DNA from: Variovorax paradoxus
Lineage (GTDB): Bacteria > Pseudomonadota > Gammaproteobacteria > Burkholderiales > Burkholderiaceae_C
Reading direction: 5' to 3'
DNA length: 64,000 bases
NCBI RefSeq assembly: GCF_030811855.1
Contig: NZ_JAUSRN010000004.1
Coordinates: forward strand, 124,001 to 188,000
Shown here: positions 42,716-50,520 of the stretch, piece by piece
How the letters are laid out: each line of letters starts with the position of its first letter
Position numbering within the stretch: the stretch's first letter is position 1
Notes under the pieces: model-generated
Seen by the model: the letters and a program-made list of their open reading frames with translations, nothing else
What the model was told of the DNA's origin: nothing
The model's database searches: none
Position numbers and translations under genes: made by a program

Positions 42716-42754
42716 CACAGTCTTTGCGGAGGTTTCCGCAAAGCCTAGACTGTG
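42716..42754 (+). promoter_or_regulatory. palindrome overlapping a TTGCGG-N16-TAGACT promoter, 4 nt before an ATG
   Basis: CACAGTCTTTGCGGA pairs with TCCGCAAAGCCTAGACTGTG (5-nt bulge) around GGTT. TTGCGG (42724-42729) and TAGACT (42746-42751) lie within it, 16 nt apart, and TAGACT is 7 nt from the ATG at 42759. This looks like a sigma-70-type promoter sitting inside an operator, producing a leaderless mRNA; the only GGAGG is in the loop. Confidence 0.55.
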
Positions 42755-42758
42755 CCCC

Positions 42759-43961
42759 ATGAAACTCATCGATTCGCTCGTCACGCAGGCGGCCGGCATC
42801 GCCGCCGTCCGACGTGACCTTCACGCCCATCCCGAACTTTGCTTCCAAGAAGTCCGTACCGCCGACGTGGTGGCAGGCAAGCTCACCGAGTGGGGCATTC
42901 CCATTCACCGCGGCCTGGGCACCACCGGCGTGGTCGGCATCGTCAAGAACGGCACCAGCAGCCGCGCCGTCGGCCTGCGCGCCGACATGGACGCGCTGCC
43001 CGTCACCGAACTCAACACCTTCGCCCACGCCAGCAAGCACCACGGCAAGATGCACGCCTGCGGGCACGACGGCCACACCGCCATGCTGCTGGCCGCGGCG
43101 CAACACCTGGCGAAGCACCGCAATTTCGACGGCACGGTCTACCTGATCTTCCAGCCGGCCGAAGAGGGCGGCGGCGGCGCGCGCGAGATGATCAAGGAAG
43201 GGCTCTTCGAGCAGTTCCCCATGGACGCCGTGTTCGGCATGCACAACTGGCCCGGCATGAAGGCTGGCCAGTTCGCGGTGAGCCCGGGTCCGGTGATGGC
43301 TTCGGGCAACAAGTTCTACATCAACATCATCGGCAAGGGCGGCCATGCCGCGCTGCCGCAGACCGGCATCGATCCGGTGCCCATCGCCTGCGAGATCGTG
43401 CAGGCGTTCCAGACCATCGTCACGCGCAAGATGAAGCCGACCGACTCGGCCGTGATCTCGGTCACGACCATCCATGCGGGCGAAGCCAACAACGTGATTC
43501 CCGACAACTGCGAGTTGACGGGCACGGTGCGCACCTTCTCCATTGAAGTGCTCGACCTCATCGAATCGCGCATGCGGAAGATTGCCGAGCACATTTGCGC
43601 CGCGCACGACGCGACCTGCGACTTCCGCTTCGAGCGCTACTACCCGCCCACCATCAACACCGAGGCCGAGGCCAACTTTGCACGCCGCGTGATGGGCGGC
43701 ATCGTCGGGCCGGAGAACGTGCTGCGGCAGGAAGCCGCCATGACCTCGGAAGACTTCGCCTTCATGCTGCAGGCCAAGCCCGGCGCCTATGCCTTCATCG
43801 GCAATGGCGACGGCTCGCACCGCGACGTGCACCACGGCGAAGGCCCGTGCACGCTGCACAACGCGAGCTACGACTTCAACGACGAGCTGATTCCACTGGG
43901 GGCCACCTGCTGGGTGCAACTCGCAGAGCAATTCCTTAAGCCAGGGGGAGACGCGCCTTGA
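42759..43961 (+). CDS. M20 family amidohydrolase, HipO/AmaA-like
   Basis: 400 residues with the M20D motifs: DLHAHPELCFQE, GLRADMDALPVTEL, HACGHDGHTAMLLAAAQHLA (metal ligands), FQPAEEGGGGAREMI and FGMHNWPGMKAGQFAVSPG. It belongs to the hippurate hydrolase / N-acyl-L-amino acid amidohydrolase type. Its stop overlaps the TTG start of the DUF2817 peptidase gene (TTGA), so the two are coupled. The upstream palindrome (42716-42754) suggests tight control. A LivK-like receptor gene follows convergently. The natural N-acyl substrate is unknown. Confidence 0.9.
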   Translation: MKLIDSLVTQAAGIAAVRRDLHAHPELCFQEVRTADVVAGKLTEWGIPIHRGLGTTGVVGIVKNGTSSRAVGLRADMDALPVTELNTFAHASKHHGKMHACGHDGHTAMLLAAAQHLAKHRNFDGTVYLIFQPAEEGGGGAREMIKEGLFEQFPMDAVFGMHNWPGMKAGQFAVSPGPVMASGNKFYINIIGKGGHAALPQTGIDPVPIACEIVQAFQTIVTRKMKPTDSAVISVTTIHAGEANNVIPDNCELTGTVRTFSIEVLDLIESRMRKIAEHICAAHDATCDFRFERYYPPTINTEAEANFARRVMGGIVGPENVLRQEAAMTSEDFAFMLQAKPGAYAFIGNGDGSHRDVHHGEGPCTLHNASYDFNDELIPLGATCWVQLAEQFLKPGGDAP

Positions 43962-45052
43962 TCGGCATCGGCGAGGCGTTTTCGCCCCGCTACGCGCAGG
44001 CGCGCCAGAAGTTCCTGCAGGCCTGCGTGAGCGCCGGCCTCACGGTCGAGCCGCATGCGCATCCCGGCAAGGGGCAGGGTGGGGAAGAGCTCTCGATGGA
44101 CGTGGCGCTCGACGGAGCCGCCAATGCGAAGCGCCTGCTGATCGTCTCCAGCGCCTGCCATGGTGTCGAAGGCCATTGCGGCAGCGGCGTGCAGGTGTTT
44201 GCGCTGCACGATGCCGAGTGGCGCGAGAAGGCCAAGGCGCAGGGTGTCGCGGTGCTGTACGTGCACGCGCTCAATCCGCACGGCTTTTCGCACGGGCGGC
44301 GCGTCACGCACGAAGGCGTCGACCTGAACCGGAATTTCGTCGATTTCTCGAAACCGCTGCCTGCGAACGATGCCTACGCCAAGCTGCATCCGCTGCTTTT
44401 GCCCGACACCTGGCCGCCCACCCCTGACAACCAGGCGGCCCTGGAGAAGTGGATCGGCAAGCATGGTGCCGCCGCGTTTCAGGCGGCGGTGAGCGGCGGG
44501 CAATACCAGTTCGGCGACGGGCTGTTCTTCGGCGGCAAGGCCGAGACCTGGAGCAACAAGGCGCTGCGAAGCGTGCTGCGCCGCCACGCGGGCAGTGCCC
44601 GCCGGCTGGGCTGGATCGACCTGCACACGGGGCTTGGCCCGAACGGTATCGGGGAGCGCATCTTCGCCGGCCGTGACGACAAGGCAGCCTGTGCCCGTGC
44701 CAACGATTGGTGGGGCACGCCCGCGGCGCCGGTCACGTCGATCTACGACGGTTCGTCCACCTCGGCGCCGCTGCGCGGCCTGATGTGCGAAGCGGTGTAC
44801 CAGGAGTGTCCGGCGGCCGAGTACACCGGCATCGCGCTCGAGTACGGCACGCTGCCGATGCTGGATGTGCTGAACGCCCTCCGCGCGGACCACTGGCTGC
44901 ACAAGCATCCAGAGGCGCCGGCCGACCTGGCCGACGGCATCCGCGCGCGCATGCGCGAGGCCTTCTACACGGACACCGATGCCTGGCGCGGCCAGGTGGT
45001 CAGCCAGGCCCGCCAGGCCATGTTCCAGGCGGTGGACGGCCTCAGCGGCTGA
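43958..45052 (+). CDS. DUF2817 family (M14-like) zinc carboxypeptidase-type protein
   Basis: 364 residues of the DUF2817 family (M14-like fold): VSSACHGVEGHCGSGVQVFA (the zinc-binding HGVE motif), YVHALNPHGFSHGRRVTHEG, DLNRNFVDFSKPLP, and IDLHTGLGPNGIGERIF. The start is a TTG at 43958 with GGGGGAG nine bases upstream; it overlaps the preceding stop by 4 nt. Co-translated with the M20 hydrolase, so probably both trim the same peptide- or acyl-amino-acid-like nutrient. Exact activity unknown. Confidence 0.82.
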   Translation: MIGIGEAFSPRYAQARQKFLQACVSAGLTVEPHAHPGKGQGGEELSMDVALDGAANAKRLLIVSSACHGVEGHCGSGVQVFALHDAEWREKAKAQGVAVLYVHALNPHGFSHGRRVTHEGVDLNRNFVDFSKPLPANDAYAKLHPLLLPDTWPPTPDNQAALEKWIGKHGAAAFQAAVSGGQYQFGDGLFFGGKAETWSNKALRSVLRRHAGSARRLGWIDLHTGLGPNGIGERIFAGRDDKAACARANDWWGTPAAPVTSIYDGSSTSAPLRGLMCEAVYQECPAAEYTGIALEYGTLPMLDVLNALRADHWLHKHPEAPADLADGIRARMREAFYTDTDAWRGQVVSQARQAMFQAVDGLSG

Positions 45053-45067
45053 CGAGCAGCGGAAGGC

Positions 45068-46192
45068 TTAGGTCCTGACCCGGCCGTCCGCCGTGATCAT
45101 CGACAGTTCGACGAACTTCGATGCCACGTGGTTCTTGGCCGAGAACGACACCTCGAAGCCGCCGAACTGCTGCCGGTCGATGCTTTCGAGGCCCGCGATG
45201 AGGCTGTCGCGCGTGACTTTGCCCGTGGCACGGCGCAGGCCCTCGGTCAGCACCTTGGCGGCCAGGTAGCCTTCCATGCTCGAGAAATTGGCGCTGGCGC
45301 TGGCGCCTACCTTTTTCACCGCGTCGCTGAACTCGCGCGTGAGCGCGTTGGCCGGGTTGTAGGGCGAGGGCACCACCTGCGTCACCATGACGCCCGCACC
45401 CTCCTTGCCGAGTTCGTCGGCCAGCGCCTGGGTGCCCACGAAAGACACGTTGAAGAAGGTGCCGCCGTAGCCCGCCTTGCGTGCCTGGCGGATGAAGGCG
45501 GCGCAGGCCTTGTACGCTCCCACTTGGACAACTGCGTCGGGCTTGGCAGCGACGATGGTTTTCACCGCCGCCGCTACATCGACCGAATTGCGCTCCACCG
45601 TGGCCAGCGCCAGCGGCTTCAGGTCCTGCTGCGAGAGCGCTAGCGTCACGCCGTCGAGCCCGGCCTTGCCGTAGGCGTCGTTCTGATAGAAGACCGCGAT
45701 CTTCTTCAGGTGCAGGTGAGTGAGCTGCTTCACGATGAGCGCGGTCTCGTCGTTGTACGAGGCGCGCAGGTGGAACACGTTCTTCTGAAAGGGTTCGCGC
45801 AGCGACATCGCACCGGTGAACGGTGCAATGAAGGGCACCTTGTCCTTCACCGCGAGCGGCATTGCCGCCAGGCTGGTGGGCGTGCCGATGTAGCCAAAGA
45901 GCGCGAACACATCCTCTTCGATCAGCTTTTGCGTGTTGGCGGCGCATCGGTCGGGCTCGTAGCCGTCGTCCAGATTCTTGATCACCACCTGGCGGCGGCC
46001 GGGCTGGGCGTTGTACTGATCCAGGAACAGCTTGGCGCCCTGGTGAAACTGGATGCCGAGCTGCGCGGCCGGCCCGGTGAAAGGCGCCGACTGGCCAAGA
46101 ACGAGCGGGGTGTCGCCCTGCGCCCGGGCCAACTGGAAGCCACCCAGTGTCGCTGCGCCTGCGGCCACTGAAAAATGTCTGCGATTCATCAT
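45068..46192 (-). CDS. ABC transporter substrate-binding protein, LivK-like (orphan)
   Basis: 374 residues: a signal (MMNRRHFSVAAGAATLGG, twin-Arg-like RR followed by F, cleavage near ARA-QG) and the type-1 periplasmic fold of branched-chain amino-acid/amide receptors (PLVLGQSAPFTGPAAQLGIQ; PFIAPFTGAMSLREPF; NVSFVGTQALADELG). ATG 46192 follows AGAGGTTTTCACC. No Liv permease or ATPase is adjacent; it lies convergent with the M20/M14 hydrolase pair and divergent from the molybdoenzyme. It may deliver to a distant transporter. Confidence 0.86.
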   Translation of the reverse strand: MMNRRHFSVAAGAATLGGFQLARAQGDTPLVLGQSAPFTGPAAQLGIQFHQGAKLFLDQYNAQPGRRQVVIKNLDDGYEPDRCAANTQKLIEEDVFALFGYIGTPTSLAAMPLAVKDKVPFIAPFTGAMSLREPFQKNVFHLRASYNDETALIVKQLTHLHLKKIAVFYQNDAYGKAGLDGVTLALSQQDLKPLALATVERNSVDVAAAVKTIVAAKPDAVVQVGAYKACAAFIRQARKAGYGGTFFNVSFVGTQALADELGKEGAGVMVTQVVPSPYNPANALTREFSDAVKKVGASASANFSSMEGYLAAKVLTEGLRRATGKVTRDSLIAGLESIDRQQFGGFEVSFSAKNHVASKFVELSMITADGRVRT

Positions 46193-46242
46193 GGTGAAAA
46201 CCTCTTCTGCGCGCACTGTGGCGCGCCAAACCTGGAAAACTT

Positions 46243-46248
46243 TAGACT
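46243..46248 (+). promoter_or_regulatory. -10-like TAGACT six nt before the molybdoenzyme ATG
   Basis: TTTAGACT ends at 46248 and TGCCGG leads directly into ATG 46255, with no room for a ribosome site. The same TAGACT hexamer is used at 42746-42751. Leaderless initiation is suggested; the -35 is poor. Confidence 0.4.
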
Positions 46249-46254
46249 TGCCGG

Positions 46255-48342
46255 ATGGTCGATGCCCCGGTCTCCACAACAGCTGTTCTCCCCACTCCCA
46301 CCTCCACGGTCCTGGGCGCCTGTCCGCACGACTGCCCGGATACCTGCGCCTTTGTCACCACCGTCCAGGACGGGGTGGCCGTGAAGCTGCAGGGCAATCC
46401 GGCCCATTCGCACACGGCTGGCGTTCTTTGCACCAAGGTCTCGCGCTACATCGAACGCAACGACCATACCGAACGACTCGTCCAGCCCCTCAAACGGTCC
46501 GGCCCCAAGGGCAGTGGACGGTTCGAACCCGTGAGCTGGGAGGTCGCGCTTGACGACATCGCCGCGCATCTCCGCGCATTGCAGACAAATCCAGACACAA
46601 TTGTGCCTTATAGTTACGCTGGCACGATGGGTTTGGTCCAGGGCGAGTCCATGGATCGTCGTTTTTTCCACAAGTTGGGCGCCTCGCTGCTGGATCGCAC
46701 GATCTGCTCCATGGCGGGCGGCGAGGCGATGGTCCACACACTGGGCGCCAAAGTCGGCATGCGGATCGAGTTTTTCGCCGAGGCGAAGCTGATCCTGATC
46801 TGGGGCAGCAACTCCATTGCCAGCAACCTGCATTTCTGGCGCCATGCGCAAGCCGCCAAGCGGGCGGGGGCGCGGCTGGTATGCATAGACCCGCGCAAGA
46901 CCGAAACTGCCGACAAGTGCGACGAGCACATCGCCCTGCTGCCCGGCACTGACGCCGCGCTGGCCCTCGCGCTGATGCATGAGCTCATCGTTCACGACTG
47001 GCTGGACCATGACTACATTGCCAAGCACACGCTCGGCTGGGAGCTGCTGCGCGAACGCGCCTTGCAATGGCCGCCCGCGCGCGCCGCCGCCGTGTGCGGC
47101 GTGCCCGAGGCGCAGATCGTGGCGTTGGCAGAGGCCTACGGCACCACCAAACCGGCGGCGATTCGCCTGAACTACGGCATGCAGCGCGTGCGAGGCGGCG
47201 GCAACGCGGCGCGCGCCATCGCCTGCCTGCCGGCGCTGGTGGGCGCCTGGCGCAACCGCGCGGGCGGGATCCTCTTGAGCAGCTCGGGCCACTTCCCGGC
47301 CGACCGCGCCGCGCTGCAGCGGCCCGACCTGCTCGCCGGCCGAAAGCCGCGCACCGTGAACATGAGCACCATCGGCGATGCGCTGCTGGACGAGGCCAAG
47401 CCGGTGAAGGCCATCGTGGTCTACAACAGCAACCCGGTCGCGGTGGCGCCCGAGTCGGGCAAGGTGGTGGCGGGCTTCGCGCGCGAAGACCTCTTCACCG
47501 TGGTGCTGGAGCAGTTCCGCACCGACACCGCCGACTACGCCGACTACCTGCTGCCCGCCACCACCCAGCTGGAGCACTGGGACATCCACTGCAGCTACGG
47601 CCACACGGACGTGCTGTTGAATCGCCCTGCGGTGGCGCCGCGTGGCGAGGCGCGCAGCAACGCCTGGGTGTTTCGCGAACTCGCGCGCCGCATGGGTTTC
47701 GATGAGCCCTGCTTCTCGGACGACGACGAGGCGCTGTGCCGCAGCGCGTTTGCGCCGGGCGCCATCGACTACGAACAATTGCTGGCGCAAGGCTTCACCA
47801 GCCTGAAGCTGCCTGAAGCGCCCTTTGCCGACGGCAAGTTTCCGACACCCTCGGGCCGCTGCGAATTCTTCAGCGAGCGGCTTCAGGCGCAAGGCATGGA
47901 CGGGCTGCCCGACCATGTGCCCAACTACGAAGCGGCGGGCAGTTCCACCGAGTTTCCGCTGGCCATGATCTCGCCGCCCGCGCGTAATTTCCTCAATTCG
48001 ACGTTCGTCAACGTGACGAGCCTGCGCGCCATCGAGGGCGAACCGCTGCTCGAGATCCACGAGGCCGACGCGGCCGCGCGCGGCATCGAGAACGGCGCCA
48101 CCGTGCGCGTCTTCAACCGCCGGGGCGAGCACCGCTGCCGCGCCGAGGTCTCGCGTCGCGCGCGGCCGGGCGTGGTGCACGGCATGGGGATCTGGTGGCG
48201 CAAGCTGGGCATGGACGGCACCAACATCAACGAGCTCACCAGCCAGCGCCTGACCGACATCGGCCGCGGCCCGACCTTCTACGACTGCCTGGTGCAGGTG
48301 GAGCGTCTCGCTCCTTCGCCCGAGGGGGGCGGGCAGGGGTGA
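46255..48342 (+). CDS. molybdopterin oxidoreductase (formate dehydrogenase/DMSO reductase superfamily)
   Basis: 695 residues. N-terminal 4Fe-4S motif C23-x3-C27-x3-C31-x27-C59 (ACPHDCPDTCAF...GVLCTK), then bis-MGD domains: GLVQGESMDRRFFHKLGASL, LIWGSNSIASNLHFWRHAQ, IDPRKTETADKCDEHIALLP, LPATTQLEHWDIH and the C-terminal barrel (ARGIENGATVRVFNRRGEHR). A Cys in RTICSMAGGEAM (Cys151) is in the region of the usual Mo-ligand residue. No electron-transfer partner subunit or maturation gene is adjacent, so it acts alone or with a distant partner. Its last codons (APSPEGGGQG) come from a half unit of the palindromic repeat. Substrate unknown. Confidence 0.87.
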   Translation: MVDAPVSTTAVLPTPTSTVLGACPHDCPDTCAFVTTVQDGVAVKLQGNPAHSHTAGVLCTKVSRYIERNDHTERLVQPLKRSGPKGSGRFEPVSWEVALDDIAAHLRALQTNPDTIVPYSYAGTMGLVQGESMDRRFFHKLGASLLDRTICSMAGGEAMVHTLGAKVGMRIEFFAEAKLILIWGSNSIASNLHFWRHAQAAKRAGARLVCIDPRKTETADKCDEHIALLPGTDAALALALMHELIVHDWLDHDYIAKHTLGWELLRERALQWPPARAAAVCGVPEAQIVALAEAYGTTKPAAIRLNYGMQRVRGGGNAARAIACLPALVGAWRNRAGGILLSSSGHFPADRAALQRPDLLAGRKPRTVNMSTIGDALLDEAKPVKAIVVYNSNPVAVAPESGKVVAGFAREDLFTVVLEQFRTDTADYADYLLPATTQLEHWDIHCSYGHTDVLLNRPAVAPRGEARSNAWVFRELARRMGFDEPCFSDDDEALCRSAFAPGAIDYEQLLAQGFTSLKLPEAPFADGKFPTPSGRCEFFSERLQAQGMDGLPDHVPNYEAAGSSTEFPLAMISPPARNFLNSTFVNVTSLRAIEGEPLLEIHEADAAARGIENGATVRVFNRRGEHRCRAEVSRRARPGVVHGMGIWWRKLGMDGTNINELTSQRLTDIGRGPTFYDCLVQVERLAPSPEGGGQG

Positions 48343-48346
48343 GGGC
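48311..48346. repeat. half unit of the G/C-tract palindromic repeat, inside gene ends
   Basis: CTCCTTCGCCCGAGGGGGGC followed by GGGCAGGGGTGAGGGC resembles one half of the element at 19909 and 53226. It encodes the last residues of the molybdoenzyme (stop 48340-48342) and supplies the G-rich ribosome site and GTG start (48339) of the next gene. Confidence 0.65.
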
Positions 48347-49466
48347 AGCGCCGGCATTCACTGCAGCGGCCGCCCTGTTGCTGCTCGGCGGCTGCGCCGA
48401 CCTGGGCTACTACTGGCAATCGGCCAGCGGCCACATCGGGATCATGCGGGCCGCCAAGCCGGTGCCCGACTGGCTCTCGGATCCGGCTGTTTCCGAACCG
48501 CTCAAGGCCAAGCTCGAACTCACGCAGCGCATCCGGCGCTTTGCCGTGACCGAACTGGCCCTCCCCGACAACCCCAGCTACAAGTCGTACGCCGACCTGC
48601 GCCGACCTGCGGCCGTATGGAACGTGGTGGCCGCGCCGCCGTACTCGCTCACGCTCAAGAACTGGTGCTTTCCGGTGGCGGGCTGCGTGGGCTACCGCGG
48701 CTACTACGACGAGGCGGCGGCCAGGGCCGAAGCCGAGGCGCAGCGCAGCAAGGGAATGGAATCGGCGGTGTACCCGGTGCCCGCATATTCCACCCTGGGC
48801 TGGATGAACTGGGCCGGCGGCGATCCGCTGCTGTCCACTTTCATCGGCTATCCCGAAGGCGAGCTGGCTCGCATCGTGTTTCACGAGCTCGCGCACCAAG
48901 TGCTCTACGTGCCCGGCGACACGGTCTTCAACGAGTCGTATGCCACCGCGGTGGAGCGCATCGGCGGTGCGTTGTGGCTGCAGCGCGAAGCCAGCGACGC
49001 GGCGCGCAGCGAGTACGCGCGCTTCGACGGACAGCGCCGGCAGTTTCGCGCCCTGGCCCTCGACACGCGCCGTGCGCTGAACCGCGCCTACGAATCGACG
49101 GAGGCCAAGGCGGGCGATTGGCCGGCGGTCGACGCCATGAAGAAAGCGGCCATGGACGATTTCCGCGAGCGCTATGCCAGGCTTCGCGCAGAATGGCAGG
49201 GCCCGCGCCAGGGCGCCTACGATGGCTGGGTGGCCCGCGCGAACAATGCCGCCTTTGGAGCCCAGGCTGCCTACGACGACCTGGTGCCGGCCTTCGAGGC
49301 GCTGTTCGAACGAGAGAGCCGCAACTGGACACGCTTCTACAAGGAGGTCCGCCGCATCGCCGCATTGCCGACGACCGAAGAGCGGCGGAACGCATTGCAA
49401 ACGGCCACTGGAATCCAGCAGACGAATTCCAGCCACAACAACAACGGAGAAGAACACGGTGCCTGA
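48339..49466 (+). CDS. aminopeptidase-type zinc lipoprotein (PF10023-like)
   Basis: 375 residues starting at GTG 48339, overlapping the molybdoenzyme stop by 4 nt (GTGA). A lipoprotein signal (TAAAALLLLGGC, Cys19) and a metalloprotease core: YWQSASGHIGIMRAAKPVPD (family N-terminal signature), then HELAH in ARIVFHELAHQVLYVPGD with the downstream glutamate in FNESYATAVER, a gluzincin-type site. The family is annotated as a putative aminopeptidase. A serine/histidine/asparagine tail follows (TNSSHNNNGEE). Unknown native substrate; lipoprotein location implies the periplasmic face of the outer membrane. Confidence 0.85.
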   Translation: MRAAPAFTAAAALLLLGGCADLGYYWQSASGHIGIMRAAKPVPDWLSDPAVSEPLKAKLELTQRIRRFAVTELALPDNPSYKSYADLRRPAAVWNVVAAPPYSLTLKNWCFPVAGCVGYRGYYDEAAARAEAEAQRSKGMESAVYPVPAYSTLGWMNWAGGDPLLSTFIGYPEGELARIVFHELAHQVLYVPGDTVFNESYATAVERIGGALWLQREASDAARSEYARFDGQRRQFRALALDTRRALNRAYESTEAKAGDWPAVDAMKKAAMDDFRERYARLRAEWQGPRQGAYDGWVARANNAAFGAQAAYDDLVPAFEALFERESRNWTRFYKEVRRIAALPTTEERRNALQTATGIQQTNSSHNNNGEEHGA

Positions 49467-49773
49467 CATCCTGATCGAACGAAAGCACACGCTGGGCATT
49501 GCCAGTGCCCGCGAGGTCGCACGCCAGTGGATCCAGCAGGTGGAGCAGGACTACGGCCTGGAATGCACCTATACCGAGGGCAAGGACCGCGACCTGGCGC
49601 AGTTCAGCCGCGCGGGCATCGACGGCACGGTCGAGGTCACGGCCCACACCTTCAAGCTGGAGGCCACGCTGGGTTTCCTTTTCACCAGCTTCAGCCAGCA
49701 GATCGAGCAGAAGATCTCGCGCAACCTCGATGCGCTGCTCGAAGCGCCCAAGGGCGGCACCCGCTTCGCGTGA
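49459..49773 (+). CDS. polyhydroxyalkanoic acid system family protein
   Basis: 104 residues starting at GTG 49459 (ACGGAG six bases before), overlapping the aminopeptidase gene by 8 nt in another frame. Contains the PHA_gran_rgn-type segments IERKHTLGIASAREVARQWI, EGKDRDLAQFSRAGIDGTVE and TSFSQQIEQKISRNLDALL. Family members are near PHA granule genes and are of unknown function, perhaps regulators. Convergent with the DCXR-like SDR gene; 9 bp lie between the stops. Confidence 0.78.
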   Translation: MPDILIERKHTLGIASAREVARQWIQQVEQDYGLECTYTEGKDRDLAQFSRAGIDGTVEVTAHTFKLEATLGFLFTSFSQQIEQKISRNLDALLEAPKGGTRFA

Positions 49774-49782
49774 GCGGGCTCT

Positions 49783-50520
49783 TCAGACAATGGTGTAGCC
49801 GCCGTCCACCGGCAGCGCCGCACCGCTGATCATCGAAGCGCCGCCGGAAAGCAGAAAGAGAATCGGTGCCACCACCTCTTCGACCTGTGCAAAGCGTCCC
49901 ATCGGGATGTTCTTGAGTGCCGCGGCGCTCTTGGCCGGATCGGCCCACGCCTGCTCGGCCATCGGCGTGAGTGTGACGGTCGGGTTCACGCTGTTCACGC
50001 GGACGCCGTGCGGCCCGAACTCGAGGCACAGCGAGCGCGTGACCGCGTCCATCGCCGCCTTCGATGCGCAATAGCAAAGATGCGCATCGAGCGCGACCAG
50101 CGAGGCCTGGCTCGAGACGTTGACGATGCTGCCGCGCACGCCGGCCGCGATCATCGCCTTGCCGCAGCGTGAAGCGACCAGTGCTGCGGCGCGTGCGTTG
50201 ACGGCCATCACGGCGTCGAAACTTTCTGCCTGCAGGCCGACGGCCGATTCGAGCAGTGCGATGCCGGCGCAGTTCACGACCAGGTCGAAGGCTTGCAACG
50301 AAGCCAATGCGCGCTCCAGCGCAACTGCATTGGCCAGATCGACCACGAGTGGCGTGCAGCCGGCCTCGGTGTGCAGCGCGTCGAGTGCGGCGGCGTTGCG
50401 GCCAATGGCTGTCACTGTTGCACCTGCTTGCGCGAGCCGCACCGCCACGGCACGGCCGATGCCGCTGCTGGCGCCGGTCACGAGTGCGCGTTGGCCGGAG
50501 AAGTCGAAGGAGATCGTCAT
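49783..50520 (-). CDS. SDR family, L-xylulose reductase (DCXR)-like
   Basis: 245 residues: NADP-binding TGASSGIG, NCAG, catalytic Ser in VNVSSQASLVALDAHLCY and Y-x3-K (YCASK). Residues HGVRVNSVNPTVTLTPM, KNIPMGRFAQVEEVVAPILF and SGAALPVDGGYTIV correspond closely to human dicarbonyl/L-xylulose reductase. Last gene of the polyol operon; its ATG overlaps the kinase stop (ATGA). It would interconvert a ketose and a polyol, or a related diketone, with NADP(H). Confidence 0.87.
   Translation of the reverse strand: MTISFDFSGQRALVTGASSGIGRAVAVRLAQAGATVTAIGRNAAALDALHTEAGCTPLVVDLANAVALERALASLQAFDLVVNCAGIALLESAVGLQAESFDAVMAVNARAAALVASRCGKAMIAAGVRGSIVNVSSQASLVALDAHLCYCASKAAMDAVTRSLCLEFGPHGVRVNSVNPTVTLTPMAEQAWADPAKSAAALKNIPMGRFAQVEEVVAPILFLLSGGASMISGAALPVDGGYTIV

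Noticed and set aside
42716..42754. Palindrome as terminator of the glycerophosphodiesterase gene
   Set aside because: No T-run follows, and a promoter fits inside it; operator is the better reading.
46189..48357. Long antisense frame (about 720 codons) over the molybdoenzyme
   Set aside because: Same GC-bias shadow; the + strand protein has intact Fe-S and bis-MGD motifs.
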